From the NCBI RefSeq assembly GCF_003265345.1, contig NZ_QFWW01000036.1, positions 62,001 through 126,000 of the forward strand: a stretch of DNA of 64,000 nt, in the 5' to 3' direction. Made by a program: the position numbers and the translations under genes. Under the pieces are notes generated by a model, which was not told the origin of the DNA, did no database searches, and saw nothing but the letters and a program-made list of their open reading frames with translations. Shown here one piece after another: positions 31,941-39,456 of the stretch. How positions within the stretch are numbered: position 1 is the stretch's first letter; each line of letters begins with the position of its first letter. Source of the stretch: Lentzea terrae. GTDB taxonomy: Bacteria; Actinomycetota; Actinomycetes; Mycobacteriales; Pseudonocardiaceae.

Positions 31941-32602
31941 GTGAGCTTGTATCCGATGCCGTAGACGGTCAGCAGTCGCTCGGGCCGGCGCGGATCCTTC
32001 TCGATCTTCCGGCGCAGCTTCATCATGTGCACGTCGACCGTGCGCGCCGTGATGAACCCGTCCTCCAGCAACTGCTCCCGCGTGAACACCCGGTGCGGCT
32101 GCGCGGCCATCCGTGCCAGCAACCGGAACTCCGCGGGCGTGAGGTTCACCGGTTCGTCGTTGATGTGCACCTCGTGCCGGATGGGGTCGATGACCAGGTC
32201 GCCAACCTTGAGCACGGTCGCGTTGGTCTCCCGTGCCCGCCCGGTGCGCCGCAGGATCGTCCGCACCCGCGCCACCATCTGCCGCGGCCGGAACGGTTTG
32301 GTGATGTAGTCGTCCGCTCCGAGGTCGAACCCGAGCAACACGTCGTCCTCAGTGGACCGCGCCGTCAGCAGCACGATCGGCACGTCCGACTCGGTCCGGA
32401 TCGCCCGCATCACGTCAATGCCGTCCACCAGCGGCATCATCACGTCCAGCACCAGCAGATCCGGGTTGCGCCGCCGCGTCTCGTCGATCGCCGCCCGTCC
32501 GTCGTGCACGACCACCACGGAATGCCCGTCGTGCTCGAGGTACCGGCGCACGAGCTCCGCCTGGCGAACGTTGTCCTCGGCGACGAGGATGTGGGCACAC
32601 AC
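31937..32602 (-). CDS. OmpR/PhoB-type response regulator
   Basis: About 221 residues. Receiver domain with VAEDN, the phospho-acceptor Asp in LVLDVMMP (about residue 51), and K in YITKPF. The C-terminal winged helix ends VDVHMMKLRRKIEKDP and YGIGYKL. It acts with the downstream histidine kinase. The start is GTG 32602 or 32605; the frame is open upstream through the divergent gene, but that part is not coding. Confidence 0.94.
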   Translation of the reverse strand: MCAHILVAEDNVRQAELVRRYLEHDGHSVVVVHDGRAAIDETRRRNPDLLVLDVMMPLVDGIDVMRAIRTESDVPIVLLTARSTEDDVLLGFDLGADDYITKPFRPRQMVARVRTILRRTGRARETNATVLKVGDLVIDPIRHEVHINDEPVNLTPAEFRLLARMAAQPHRVFTREQLLEDGFITARTVDVHMMKLRRKIEKDPRRPERLLTVYGIGYKLT

Positions 32603-32681
32603 CACAGCAGTATGCAGTCCTTCACGACAGTCAAGCGGAACGCAAACAGGTTCTTCATCAGTTCCGGCAAGCCTCGTCGTC

Positions 32682-33464
32682 ATGAAGCTGGTTCTGGGGG
32701 CGGTCGCCCTGACCGCCGTGCTTTTGACGGCATCGCAGCTGGCAGGCGAAACGTCTCCGGCGGCCGCGCCGACCTTGGCTCCGCCCCCTGTGGTGACCTC
32801 TTCTGTCGCGCCGCCACCGCTTCCGCCGCCGCCTCCTCCTCCGCGGGTGTACGCCTCCAGCTCGGACCTGCCCGACGGCCCGGCTTTCCCGGTGTCCGGC
32901 GCCGGCACGTTCCACGTCGTTCCGGGCTCAGGTCCGGTGATCGGCTCCGGCCCGTTGCGCACCTACTCCGTCGAGGTCGAGGACGGCATCACCGTCGACG
33001 AGCAGGCCTTCGCGACCTTCGTGGACGCCACTCTCGCTGACCCACGAGGCTGGACCGGCCGGGGCGCCCGCTCGGTTCAGCGCGTTCCGGGTGCCGCGTC
33101 GTTGCGGATCAGGCTGGCCTCGCAGCAAACCGCACGTTCCGTCTGCGGTTACGAAATCCCGGTCGATGTCTCGTGCCGCGACGGCAACTCCGTGTTCCTG
33201 AGCGCGGCCCGCTGGTTCCGCGGCGCCGTCGCCTACCTGCCGGACCTGACCTCGTACCGCCAGTACATGGTCAACCACGAGACGGGCCACGCGTTCGGCC
33301 AGCCCCACCGCCCCTGCGGCGGCGGCCCGGCCCCCGTGATGATGCAACAGACCTTCAGCGTGTCCAACGACGAGATCGTCCGCATCACGCAGGGCGTACC
33401 TCAGGGCGCGGTCATTCCGCAGGACGGCAAGGTGTGCGCGCCGAATCCGTGGCCGTATCCGTGA
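32682..33464 (+). CDS. Secreted DUF3152 zinc-protease-like protein
   Basis: 260 residues: signal peptide (MKLVLGAVALTAVLLTASQ), a Pro-rich linker with a run of eight prolines, then the DUF3152 domain. A metzincin-like motif is visible (VNHETGHAFGQPH: HExGH plus a third His), and cysteines around SVCGYE and VSCRDG may form a disulfide. The HExxH-type glutamate is present, so activity is possible, but no enzymatic function of the family is established to my knowledge. The ATG at 32682 is divergent from the two-component system. The 3' end overlaps the convergent methyltransferase by 53 bp. Confidence 0.85.
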   Translation: MKLVLGAVALTAVLLTASQLAGETSPAAAPTLAPPPVVTSSVAPPPLPPPPPPPRVYASSSDLPDGPAFPVSGAGTFHVVPGSGPVIGSGPLRTYSVEVEDGITVDEQAFATFVDATLADPRGWTGRGARSVQRVPGAASLRIRLASQQTARSVCGYEIPVDVSCRDGNSVFLSAARWFRGAVAYLPDLTSYRQYMVNHETGHAFGQPHRPCGGGPAPVMMQQTFSVSNDEIVRITQGVPQGAVIPQDGKVCAPNPWPYP

Positions 33465-34047
33465 CCTTCGTGGCCATCACGACGGTCGTGGTCTCGCCTT
33501 CGACGCGGAACACCGGCTCCACCCGTTCGAACACGTTGCGGAGCTCGTCGACGACATCGGCCCCGGTGAACCCGGCGATCTTTTGGTAAGCGGCCCTCAG
33601 GAACCTCGTGGTGCGGGTCTTCTTGGCCAGCCGCACGTCGAACACGAACAACCGCCCACCCGGCTTGAGCGCGTCGGCGGCGTTCGCAACCGCCGCCGGC
33701 ACGTCCGGCATGGCGCTGAACGCCCCCAACGCCACCGCCGCGTCGAACTCCCCGGCACCGTGATCGGTGTTGCACGCATCCGCTTGGCGCACCTCGACGT
33801 TCGGCCACTTCACCCGCTTCCTGGCGATCGCAACCATGCGCGGACTGAAATCCATGGCAACCACCCGCCCTCGCGGCCCAACGGCTTCGACGAGCGCGGG
33901 CAGCAACGCCCCGGTGCCGCACCCGATGTCGAGCACCGCCTCGCCGGGTTTCAGGTCGAGCTTGTCGACCGCGAGCGTGTTGAGCGTCCCCGAGAACCGG
34001 TCGAGCAAGCGGTAGTAGGTGAGCGCGGCGAAGTCCCACAGTTGCAT
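33412..34047 (-). CDS. SAM-dependent methyltransferase
   Basis: 211 residues, class I fold: motif I LDIGCGTGALLP, motif II VVAMDFSPRMV, and DALKPGGRLFVFDV. The N-terminus (YYRLLDRFSGTL) is typical of small-molecule methyltransferases of the UbiE/menaquinone-like group; the substrate is unknown. The ATG at 34047 follows AAGGGGGA. It is divergent from a TetR gene, with two related operators between them, so the TetR protein is its likely repressor. Confidence 0.85.
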   Translation of the reverse strand: MQLWDFAALTYYRLLDRFSGTLNTLAVDKLDLKPGEAVLDIGCGTGALLPALVEAVGPRGRVVAMDFSPRMVAIARKRVKWPNVEVRQADACNTDHGAGEFDAAVALGAFSAMPDVPAAVANAADALKPGGRLFVFDVRLAKKTRTTRFLRAAYQKIAGFTGADVVDELRNVFERVEPVFRVEGETTTVVMATKVTDTATDSARTPCRPAE

Positions 34048-34068
34048 GACGTCCCCCTTCACGTTTTG

Positions 34069-34084
34069 CAATGCGACTGCATCG
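34069..34084. promoter_or_regulatory. TetR operator, imperfect copy
   Basis: CAATGCGACTGCATCG matches the perfect palindrome at 34107 at 13 of 16 positions and is 38 bp away from it. It lies between the methyltransferase and TetR genes. Confidence 0.5.
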
Positions 34085-34106
34085 TAAAACACCTGTGCGT
34101 AGGATG

Positions 34107-34122
34107 CAATGCGATCGCATTG
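34107..34122. promoter_or_regulatory. TetR operator, perfect 16-bp palindrome
   Basis: CAATGCGATCGCATTG is perfectly symmetric and ends eight bases before the TetR start codon. Together with the copy at 34069 it fits autoregulation and repression of the divergent methyltransferase. Confidence 0.65.
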
Positions 34123-34130
34123 GGGGGAAC

Positions 34131-34700
34131 ATGCCGAAGCAGGTGGACCACGACGAACGCCGTCGTGAGATCGGTGACGCCGTGTGCCGCGTGATGGCCT
34201 CTCGCGGCATCGACGCCGTGAGCCTGCGTCACGTGGCCGCCGAGGCAGGCGTGTCCATGGGCCGCGTCCAGCACTACTTCGAGTCGAAAGACGACATGCT
34301 CCTGTTCGCGTTCCGTCAGATCAGCGACCGGGTGGCCGCGCGGATCGCCGCCGTCCACTCACCCGATCCGCGAACGTTCCTGCGTGCCTTGCTCCTCGAA
34401 CTCCTGCCGCTGAGCCCTGCGGCGCGTGCGGAGGCCCCGGTGCTGGCCGCGTTCCTGGCCCAGGCCGTCGTCGAACCACGTCTGACCGAACCGTTGCGCG
34501 AGGGCGGCCCGCAGATGGTGGCGTTCGTGGCGGATCTCATCAGGCAGGTGCGTCTCGACGGCGATGCGGAACGGGACGCGATGGTGCTGTTGGCGTTCGT
34601 GGACGGCCTGATGATGCAGATGCTCATCGGCCAGGTGGACCCAAATGTCGCTGTGGAACTCGTAGATCACCAACTGGGGCGTGTGCTCACTTCTGGTTGA
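34131..34700 (+). CDS. TetR-family repressor
   Basis: 189 residues. N-terminal helix-turn-helix VSLRHVAAEAGVSMGRVQHYF, then a helical ligand domain. It resembles the BetI-like group. The palindrome just upstream indicates autoregulation; the divergent methyltransferase is the probable partner gene. Confidence 0.9.
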   Translation: MPKQVDHDERRREIGDAVCRVMASRGIDAVSLRHVAAEAGVSMGRVQHYFESKDDMLLFAFRQISDRVAARIAAVHSPDPRTFLRALLLELLPLSPAARAEAPVLAAFLAQAVVEPRLTEPLREGGPQMVAFVADLIRQVRLDGDAERDAMVLLAFVDGLMMQMLIGQVDPNVAVELVDHQLGRVLTSG

Positions 34701-34724
34701 TACGCGGCTCCATAACCTGACCGC

Positions 34725-35315
34725 ATGGACGTGGACACGAGACTGCTGCGGTTCTTCGCCGCCATCGCCGAGGAGGGCAACCTCACGCGCGCGGCGCATC
34801 GGCTCTTCGTGTCACAACCGTCGCTGACAAAGCAGCTCAAGCACCTGGAATCCCAACTGGGCGTGCGGCTCTTCACCAGGTCCAGCACCGGCATGAAGCT
34901 GACCGAGGCAGGCCACACCCTCGCCGAGCGGGTGCCGCCGGTGCTGGCGGACTGGGATGCCGCTGTGCGTGAAACCAGAAGCACGGCCCGTGTGCTGCGC
35001 GTCGGTTTCGTGGCCGGCACGGACGTCACGGAAGACATCCTCGCCGCGTTCGCTCAACGCCGACCGGGCTGGCGGGTCGACCTGCGGAAGGCGCCGTGGA
35101 ACGACCCGACCGCGGGCCTGGCCACCGCCGAGGTGCCGGTTGCGTTGCTGCGCCTGCCTTTCCCCGGCGAGGAGTCGTTCGGCGTGCGGTCGTTGTTCAG
35201 CGAAGTGGGCGTCGCCTGGCAGCCGGGCGCGGGCGACGCGGTCGCGGACTTCGTCAGGTGCTGCCTGGACGTCACGCAGTCGCGGCGCACCGGCTGCGGC
35301 ACTCGCTGGGACTGA
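34725..35315 (+). CDS. LysR-type regulator with internal deletion
   Basis: 196 residues, against about 300 for the family. The DNA-binding domain is complete (LLRFFAAIAEEGNLTRAAH, FVSQPSLTKQLKHLE), as is the first part of the effector domain (LRVGFVAGTDVTEDIL). The chain then passes from LRLPFPGEESFGVRSLF straight to a segment resembling the family C-terminus (GDAVADFVRCC), so about 100 residues of the effector domain are missing in frame. Starts and stops are intact, so a short protein could still bind DNA without normal ligand response. It overlaps the convergent AraC gene by 44 bp. Confidence 0.75.
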   Translation: MDVDTRLLRFFAAIAEEGNLTRAAHRLFVSQPSLTKQLKHLESQLGVRLFTRSSTGMKLTEAGHTLAERVPPVLADWDAAVRETRSTARVLRVGFVAGTDVTEDILAAFAQRRPGWRVDLRKAPWNDPTAGLATAEVPVALLRLPFPGEESFGVRSLFSEVGVAWQPGAGDAVADFVRCCLDVTQSRRTGCGTRWD

Positions 35316-36033
35316 CCCCCTGCACGCGCTTGAACGCGGCGCTGAACCCGAACGCGTCGGCGTACCCGACCTTGCGAGCCACCGCACCCACCGTCGCCGA
35401 CGGCTCGGCCAGCAGGTCAGCCGCCAAGGCCATCCGCCACTCGGTCAGGTACGTCAACGGCGGCACCCCGACCAGCCGGGCGAACCGCGCGGCCAGCGTC
35501 GTCCGCGCCACCCCGGCCTCCTTCGCCAGCAACGCCAACGTCCACGCCTTCTCCGGCCGCGCGTGCATCGCCCGCAACACCGGCCCGACCACCTCGTCGG
35601 CGAGCGCGCCCATCCACCCCGTGCCGTGTTCGCGGTCGAACCACTCCCGCAACGCGCACACCATCATCCAGTCCAGCAACCGATCCGCGACCACACCGGG
35701 CCCATCGGTACCGACGCCCGAATAGAAGGCCGCACACTCGTCGGTCCCCGGCACCACCAGCGCGTCCGGCAACACCGCCGTCAACCTCCGCGCCACCGCC
35801 CCCATGATGTCGTAGGTCCCGCTGACCACCTCGGCTTGCCCTTCCACCGCAACGTTTCCCCGCACCACCACGATGTCCCCGGCATTCGCGGTCATGCCCA
35901 GCACGCGCAGCGAACCAGACCCCAGTGCGCACAACGTGAGACCCGAGACCGTTCTGGTCCCGGCCACCTCGACCCGACGCACTCCAGCACCATCCGCGCG
36001 CACCCCGCGCAACAGTTCGTCGAACGGCTCCAT
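35272..36033 (-). CDS. AraC-family regulator with cupin-like N-terminus
   Basis: 253 residues: an N-terminal cupin-type sensor (MEPFDELLRGVRADGAG, GDIVVVRG) and two C-terminal helix-turn-helix units (LALLAKEAGVARTTLAARF and VGAVARKVGYADAFGFSAAF). The ATG at 36033 matches the usual start of the subfamily; upstream ATGs near 36060 are possible. It is divergent from the NmrA-like reductase gene, its likely target. Confidence 0.88.
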   Translation of the reverse strand: MEPFDELLRGVRADGAGVRRVEVAGTRTVSGLTLCALGSGSLRVLGMTANAGDIVVVRGNVAVEGQAEVVSGTYDIMGAVARRLTAVLPDALVVPGTDECAAFYSGVGTDGPGVVADRLLDWMMVCALREWFDREHGTGWMGALADEVVGPVLRAMHARPEKAWTLALLAKEAGVARTTLAARFARLVGVPPLTYLTEWRMALAADLLAEPSATVGAVARKVGYADAFGFSAAFKRVQGVSPSECRSRCAATA

Positions 36034-36112
36034 GCCTACCAAGATACGATCGAACATCATCGATGAACTCTCACCCATGGTCGACGGCTGCGCGGTGAAG
36101 TTGGCTGAAGCC

Positions 36113-36913
36113 ATGTCACAAGAGATCTTGGTACTGGGCCCGACCGGCAAGACGGGCCGCCGCGTGGTCCGCGCCCTCTCCGCAGCCGGCGTTCAGATCC
36201 GCCCAGCCTCCCGCTCCAGCGCAGTTCGTTTCGACTGGTCAGACGAGTCCACCTGGCAACCGGCCCTGCACGGCGTCACAGCGGCCTACGTCATCGCCCC
36301 GTACGACCCAGCGGCAGCCGAACCCTTCGTGCGCCTGGCCAAGTCCTCCGGCGTCCGCCGCCTGGTCCTGCTCTCCGGCCGCGGCCTCGACGAGGCCCCA
36401 GCCGAGTTCTTCCAGGGCATGCGCGCCGCGGAAGAAGCACTCCGCGCCAGCGACCTGTCCTGGACCATCCTGCGCGCCAACAACTTCAACCAGAACTTCT
36501 CCGAGGAGATCTGGGAGTCCGAGGTCCGCGCCGGTCGCCTGTCCCTCCCGGTCGACGGCACCCCGGAACCGTTCGTGGACGTCCAGGACATCGCCGAGGT
36601 GGCCACGCTGGTCCTGACCTCCAACGGCGAACACGACGGCCAGACCTACAACCTCACCGGCCCCGAAGCGCTGACGTTCACCGACGCCCTGCGCAAGATC
36701 TCCCCGGCCATCGAACTGGTCGAGCTGACCCCGGCCGAATACCACGATGCCCTGCTCTCCCAGGGAGTTCCCGAGGCCGAAGCCGCCGAACTGAACGCGG
36801 TCTACGAAGCCATGCGCAAGGGCCTGCTGGCCACCCCGACCGACGACATCACCCGCCTGCTGGGCCGCCCCGCCACCAGCTTCGACACGTACGTGGCCAC
36901 CACCTGGCGCTAA
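36113..36913 (+). CDS. NAD(P)-binding NmrA/SDR-like protein
   Basis: 266 residues. Rossmann motif ILVLGPTGKTGRRVV at the N-terminus, then AYVIAPYD, RRLVLLSGRG, WTILRANNFNQNF and the C-terminal substrate region. It belongs to the atypical short-chain dehydrogenase (NmrA/ergot-AgnA-like) group, which covers quinone reductases and redox sensors; the substrate is unknown. ATG 36113 is preferred to ATG 36077 because the Rossmann fold begins there. The stop overlaps the convergent membrane gene stop by three bases. Confidence 0.85.
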   Translation: MSQEILVLGPTGKTGRRVVRALSAAGVQIRPASRSSAVRFDWSDESTWQPALHGVTAAYVIAPYDPAAAEPFVRLAKSSGVRRLVLLSGRGLDEAPAEFFQGMRAAEEALRASDLSWTILRANNFNQNFSEEIWESEVRAGRLSLPVDGTPEPFVDVQDIAEVATLVLTSNGEHDGQTYNLTGPEALTFTDALRKISPAIELVELTPAEYHDALLSQGVPEAEAAELNAVYEAMRKGLLATPTDDITRLLGRPATSFDTYVATTWR

Positions 36914-37275
36914 CGCCGCGGCAACAACAGGTGCACGGCAAACCCGGCCGCCGTGGCCATCACCGCCTGATAGACGACCGACAGCTGGTACTGCGCCGCC
37001 ACGAGAAACGCCGCATCCAGCCCGGTCGTCCACCACCCGGCCAACTCACCGAGCCCGACGACGTGCCACCCGAAGAACCCGGCACACCACCCGGCCACCA
37101 CCCAAGCAGCCCGCCCGCCCCGCCGCACGAACAGCCCGGTCGACACCGCAGCCACCGCGTTGAACGCCAACGCCACCCCGGTCAACGTCGCGTCAGCACT
37201 CCACAACAGACTGGCCAGCGCCTGCACCACCAGAACGCCAACGACCAGCCCGATGCCCAACCGCGTCTTGTCCAC
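36910..37275 (-). CDS. Small four-helix membrane protein
   Basis: 121 residues with four hydrophobic segments (for example LGIGLVVGVLVVQALASLLW, AAWVVAGWCAGFFGWHVVGL, VMATAAGFAVHLLL). I do not recognise the family. The GTG start at 37275 is eight bases downstream of the MerR stop, so it is the second gene of that operon. Confidence 0.75.
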   Translation of the reverse strand: MDKTRLGIGLVVGVLVVQALASLLWSADATLTGVALAFNAVAAVSTGLFVRRGGRAAWVVAGWCAGFFGWHVVGLGELAGWWTTGLDAAFLVAAQYQLSVVYQAVMATAAGFAVHLLLPRR

Positions 37276-37283
37276 GCCGCAGG

Positions 37284-38024
37284 CTATCCACCGCCGCGCT
37301 TCATCCGAACCAGCACATCGATCTGCGCGGCGTTGTAAAGCTCGACCAACGCCCGCCCAGCAGTCTCCATCGCGTACGCCTCCCCACGAGGCGCGTCCGC
37401 ATACACGCCCTGCGGAAACAGGGCCCGCATCCTCAGCACGGCCGGCGCCCCACGCATCCGCTCAGCAAGGTCCTGCCGCGTCTCCTCGTCAGCATCAGCC
37501 GCCAAGCCGTCGAACTCGACGATCACCGGATCCTGCGCATACCCGTGCAACGACTCCGCATACCGCGCCAACGTCGCCGGAGCGAGCACCTGCGCCAGCA
37601 CAACGGCGAACGACCGATCAGCGGGCGACAACTCCGCATCCACCACCGCTTTGGCCAACCCAGGCGGCAAGTCGGTGGGCGCCGCCTGCCGCAGAATCAC
37701 CCCGAGTTCGGCCCTCACTCGCTGAAGCCGCTCGATCGTCCCGGCCAACTCGGCGTCCAACGCCCGCAACGCCTCCTCGGGATGCTCGTCAGCCTCGCCG
37801 AGCTCCCCGATCTGCGCGAGCGACAACCCCAGATCGGTGAGCCGCTTGATCCGCAACACCCGCACGAGGTGCGGCACGCCATAACTCTTGTACCCGTTGG
37901 CCCGCCTTTGCGGCTCAGCAAGCAGCCCGACGTCGTGGTAGTGCCGAATCGTCCGCAACGTAGTCCCGGCTAGCTCAGCCAACTGCCGAGTGCTCCACCC
38001 CAACACACATCCAGTGGACACCAT
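37284..38024 (-). CDS. MerR-family regulator
   Basis: About 246 residues. MerR helix-turn-helix and wing: STRQLAELAGTTLRTIRHYH, VGLLAEPQRRANGYKSYG. A long coiled linker follows, then a C-terminal helical domain (about 120-246), so it is of the large, ligand-binding type rather than a metal sensor. Possible starts are ATG 38024 and GTG 38006. It is co-transcribed with the small membrane protein. Confidence 0.88.
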   Translation of the reverse strand: MVSTGCVLGWSTRQLAELAGTTLRTIRHYHDVGLLAEPQRRANGYKSYGVPHLVRVLRIKRLTDLGLSLAQIGELGEADEHPEEALRALDAELAGTIERLQRVRAELGVILRQAAPTDLPPGLAKAVVDAELSPADRSFAVVLAQVLAPATLARYAESLHGYAQDPVIVEFDGLAADADEETRQDLAERMRGAPAVLRMRALFPQGVYADAPRGEAYAMETAGRALVELYNAAQIDVLVRMKRGGG

Positions 38025-38046
38025 GCCGCAACGGCACACTCAAAAC

Positions 38047-38098
38047 GCGAGGGGTGAGGCGTGGTCTGCACTCTCCGCAGACACACCTCACCCCTCGC
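38047..38098. terminator. Terminator after tRNA-Arg
   Basis: GCGAGGGGTGAGG and CCTCACCCCTCGC form perfect 13-bp arms, with an inner GTCTGC/GCAGAC stem. It starts seven bases after the tRNA 3' end (minus strand) and ends before the MerR gene. Confidence 0.8.
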
Positions 38099-38104
38099 CA
38101 CGAG

Positions 38105-38177
38105 CGCCCCCGGCAGGATTCGAACCTGCGACCTCGGGATTAGAAGTCCCTCGCTCTCTCCACTGAGCTACGGAGGC
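38105..38177 (-). tRNA. tRNA-Arg (anticodon TCT)
   Basis: The minus strand folds as a tRNA. The acceptor stem is GCCTCCG/CGGGGGC with one G-U pair; the D-arm contains AGCTCAGTGG; the anticodon loop CTTCTAA gives TCT (reads AGA); the T-arm is GCAGGTTCGAATCCTGC. CCA is not encoded. AGA is a rare codon in such high-GC genomes. No integrase or duplicated 3' end is seen beside it. Confidence 0.95.
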
Positions 38178-38195
38178 TTGAGGAGACAGGCAGCC

Positions 38196-38234
38196 ACGAT
38201 GTGTGGTCGCCGGTGCCCCCACCGGACACATCGT
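38196..38234. terminator. Terminator after the LacI gene
   Basis: ACGATGTGT pairs with ACACATCGT outside an inner CCGGTG-CCCC-CACCGG stem, with a 5-base bulge on one side. It lies 70 bp after the LacI stop (minus strand) and upstream of the tRNA gene. Confidence 0.65.
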
Positions 38235-38303
38235 CCGGAGTCGATCGACCGTTTCCGCCTTACCGCCGAACGGGTGACGAAAACAGTCTAAACGTGATGA
38301 GGG

Positions 38304-39392
38304 TCACGTTCGCAGGGCCGCTGAGGCTCTCTCCACGAGGGAAACGTCGAGTCTCGTTGGCCGCGGCGGTCTGCCGCCGGCCAGTAACTTCAGCGCCAGC
38401 TCGCCCGCGCGCCTGCCCTTGTCGGCCAGGGGTTGACGCACAGTAGTCAGCGGCGGGTCGCTGTAGGCCGCCTCGGGGACGTCGTCGAAGCCGACGACGG
38501 AAACGTCCCGAGGAACGGTCAGGCCCAGATCGCGGGCGGCTTGCAGGCAGCCGAAGGCCAGTTGGTCCGACGCGCACAGCAGAGCGCTCGGCCGTGGCGT
38601 GCGGGTGAGCAACCACCGCGCGCCGAGACGTCCGAGCTCGCGATCACTGCCGCGCGCCTCCCACACCGGGACATTGTCCGGTTTCACCCCGGCTTTTTCC
38701 AAAGTGTCGAGGTAGCCACCCAGCCGGTCGCGGCTCACGCGGAACGGCACGTCCGAACGGCGCTCGAACGACACGGGGCCCGATACGCCGTCCGGGTGCA
38801 GCGAGAACGTCAGAACGCCGAAGAGCGAGTGTCCGAGGCCCAGCAGCAGCGAGGCGGCGAAAGAAGCGCCCAGGTAGTCCTGCACCTCGACGCGCGCCGA
38901 GTTCGGCAGCACCGGCTGGTCGATCACGACCAACGGCAGTCCGCGGGCGGCCACGGCTTCGAACGCCGGGGCTGTGTCCGGCAGCGAGTAGGCCACCATC
39001 ACGTCCGCTTGTGCGCGCGTCACGATCGAGGGGCGCGGACCGCCTGTGGAGTCGCCTGGCATGAGTACGAGGCTGTGGTCGTGGCCGTCGACGGTGGAGG
39101 CCAGGCCGTCGAGCACGATCGAGAGCGCTGGATCCGAGAACGCGCCGGACAGGCCCTGCGGCAGCATGAAACCCACGGCGGCTGACGACCGTGTGGCCAG
39201 AGAGCGCGCTACGGGATCTGGGCCTGCATAGCCCAGAGCGCGCGCTGTCTCGAGGATGCGTTCGCGCAACGACGACGACAGCTGGTCGGGGCGGTTGTAC
39301 GCGTTCGACACCGTGGCCCTGGAAACCCCGACCGCTGCGGCGACGGTGTCCAGCGTCGGCCTGCGTCGGCGATCGGAGTCCACGGACAGCAT
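38304..39392 (-). CDS. LacI-family repressor
   Basis: 362 residues. Helix-turn-helix TLDTVAAAVGVSRATVSNAYNR with hinge helix, then a periplasmic-binding-like sugar domain (SALLCASDQLAFGCLQAARD, VSVVGFDDVPEA). It is divergent from an MFS gene; an 18-bp perfect palindrome with the LacI core AGCGCT lies between them, directly before the MFS start. It likely represses the transporter and itself. Confidence 0.93.
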   Translation of the reverse strand: MLSVDSDRRRRPTLDTVAAAVGVSRATVSNAYNRPDQLSSSLRERILETARALGYAGPDPVARSLATRSSAAVGFMLPQGLSGAFSDPALSIVLDGLASTVDGHDHSLVLMPGDSTGGPRPSIVTRAQADVMVAYSLPDTAPAFEAVAARGLPLVVIDQPVLPNSARVEVQDYLGASFAASLLLGLGHSLFGVLTFSLHPDGVSGPVSFERRSDVPFRVSRDRLGGYLDTLEKAGVKPDNVPVWEARGSDRELGRLGARWLLTRTPRPSALLCASDQLAFGCLQAARDLGLTVPRDVSVVGFDDVPEAAYSDPPLTTVRQPLADKGRRAGELALKLLAGGRPPRPTRLDVSLVERASAALRT

Positions 39393-39426
39393 CGTAGGCG
39401 AGAGATCGGACCCAAATCACTGGCGG

Positions 39427-39444
39427 GACTGAAGCGCTTCAGTC
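39427..39444. promoter_or_regulatory. LacI operator, perfect 18-bp palindrome
   Basis: GACTGAAGCGCTTCAGTC is perfectly symmetric with the AGCGCT core of LacI operators. It lies between the divergent LacI and MFS genes and touches the first possible MFS start codon (39445), so it would block transcription start or early elongation. Confidence 0.8.
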
Positions 39445-39456
39445 ATGCTGGAACGC

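Noticed and set aside
38105..38177. tRNA-Arg as an attachment site of an integrated element
   Set aside because: No integrase, no direct repeat of the tRNA 3' end and no foreign composition beside it.
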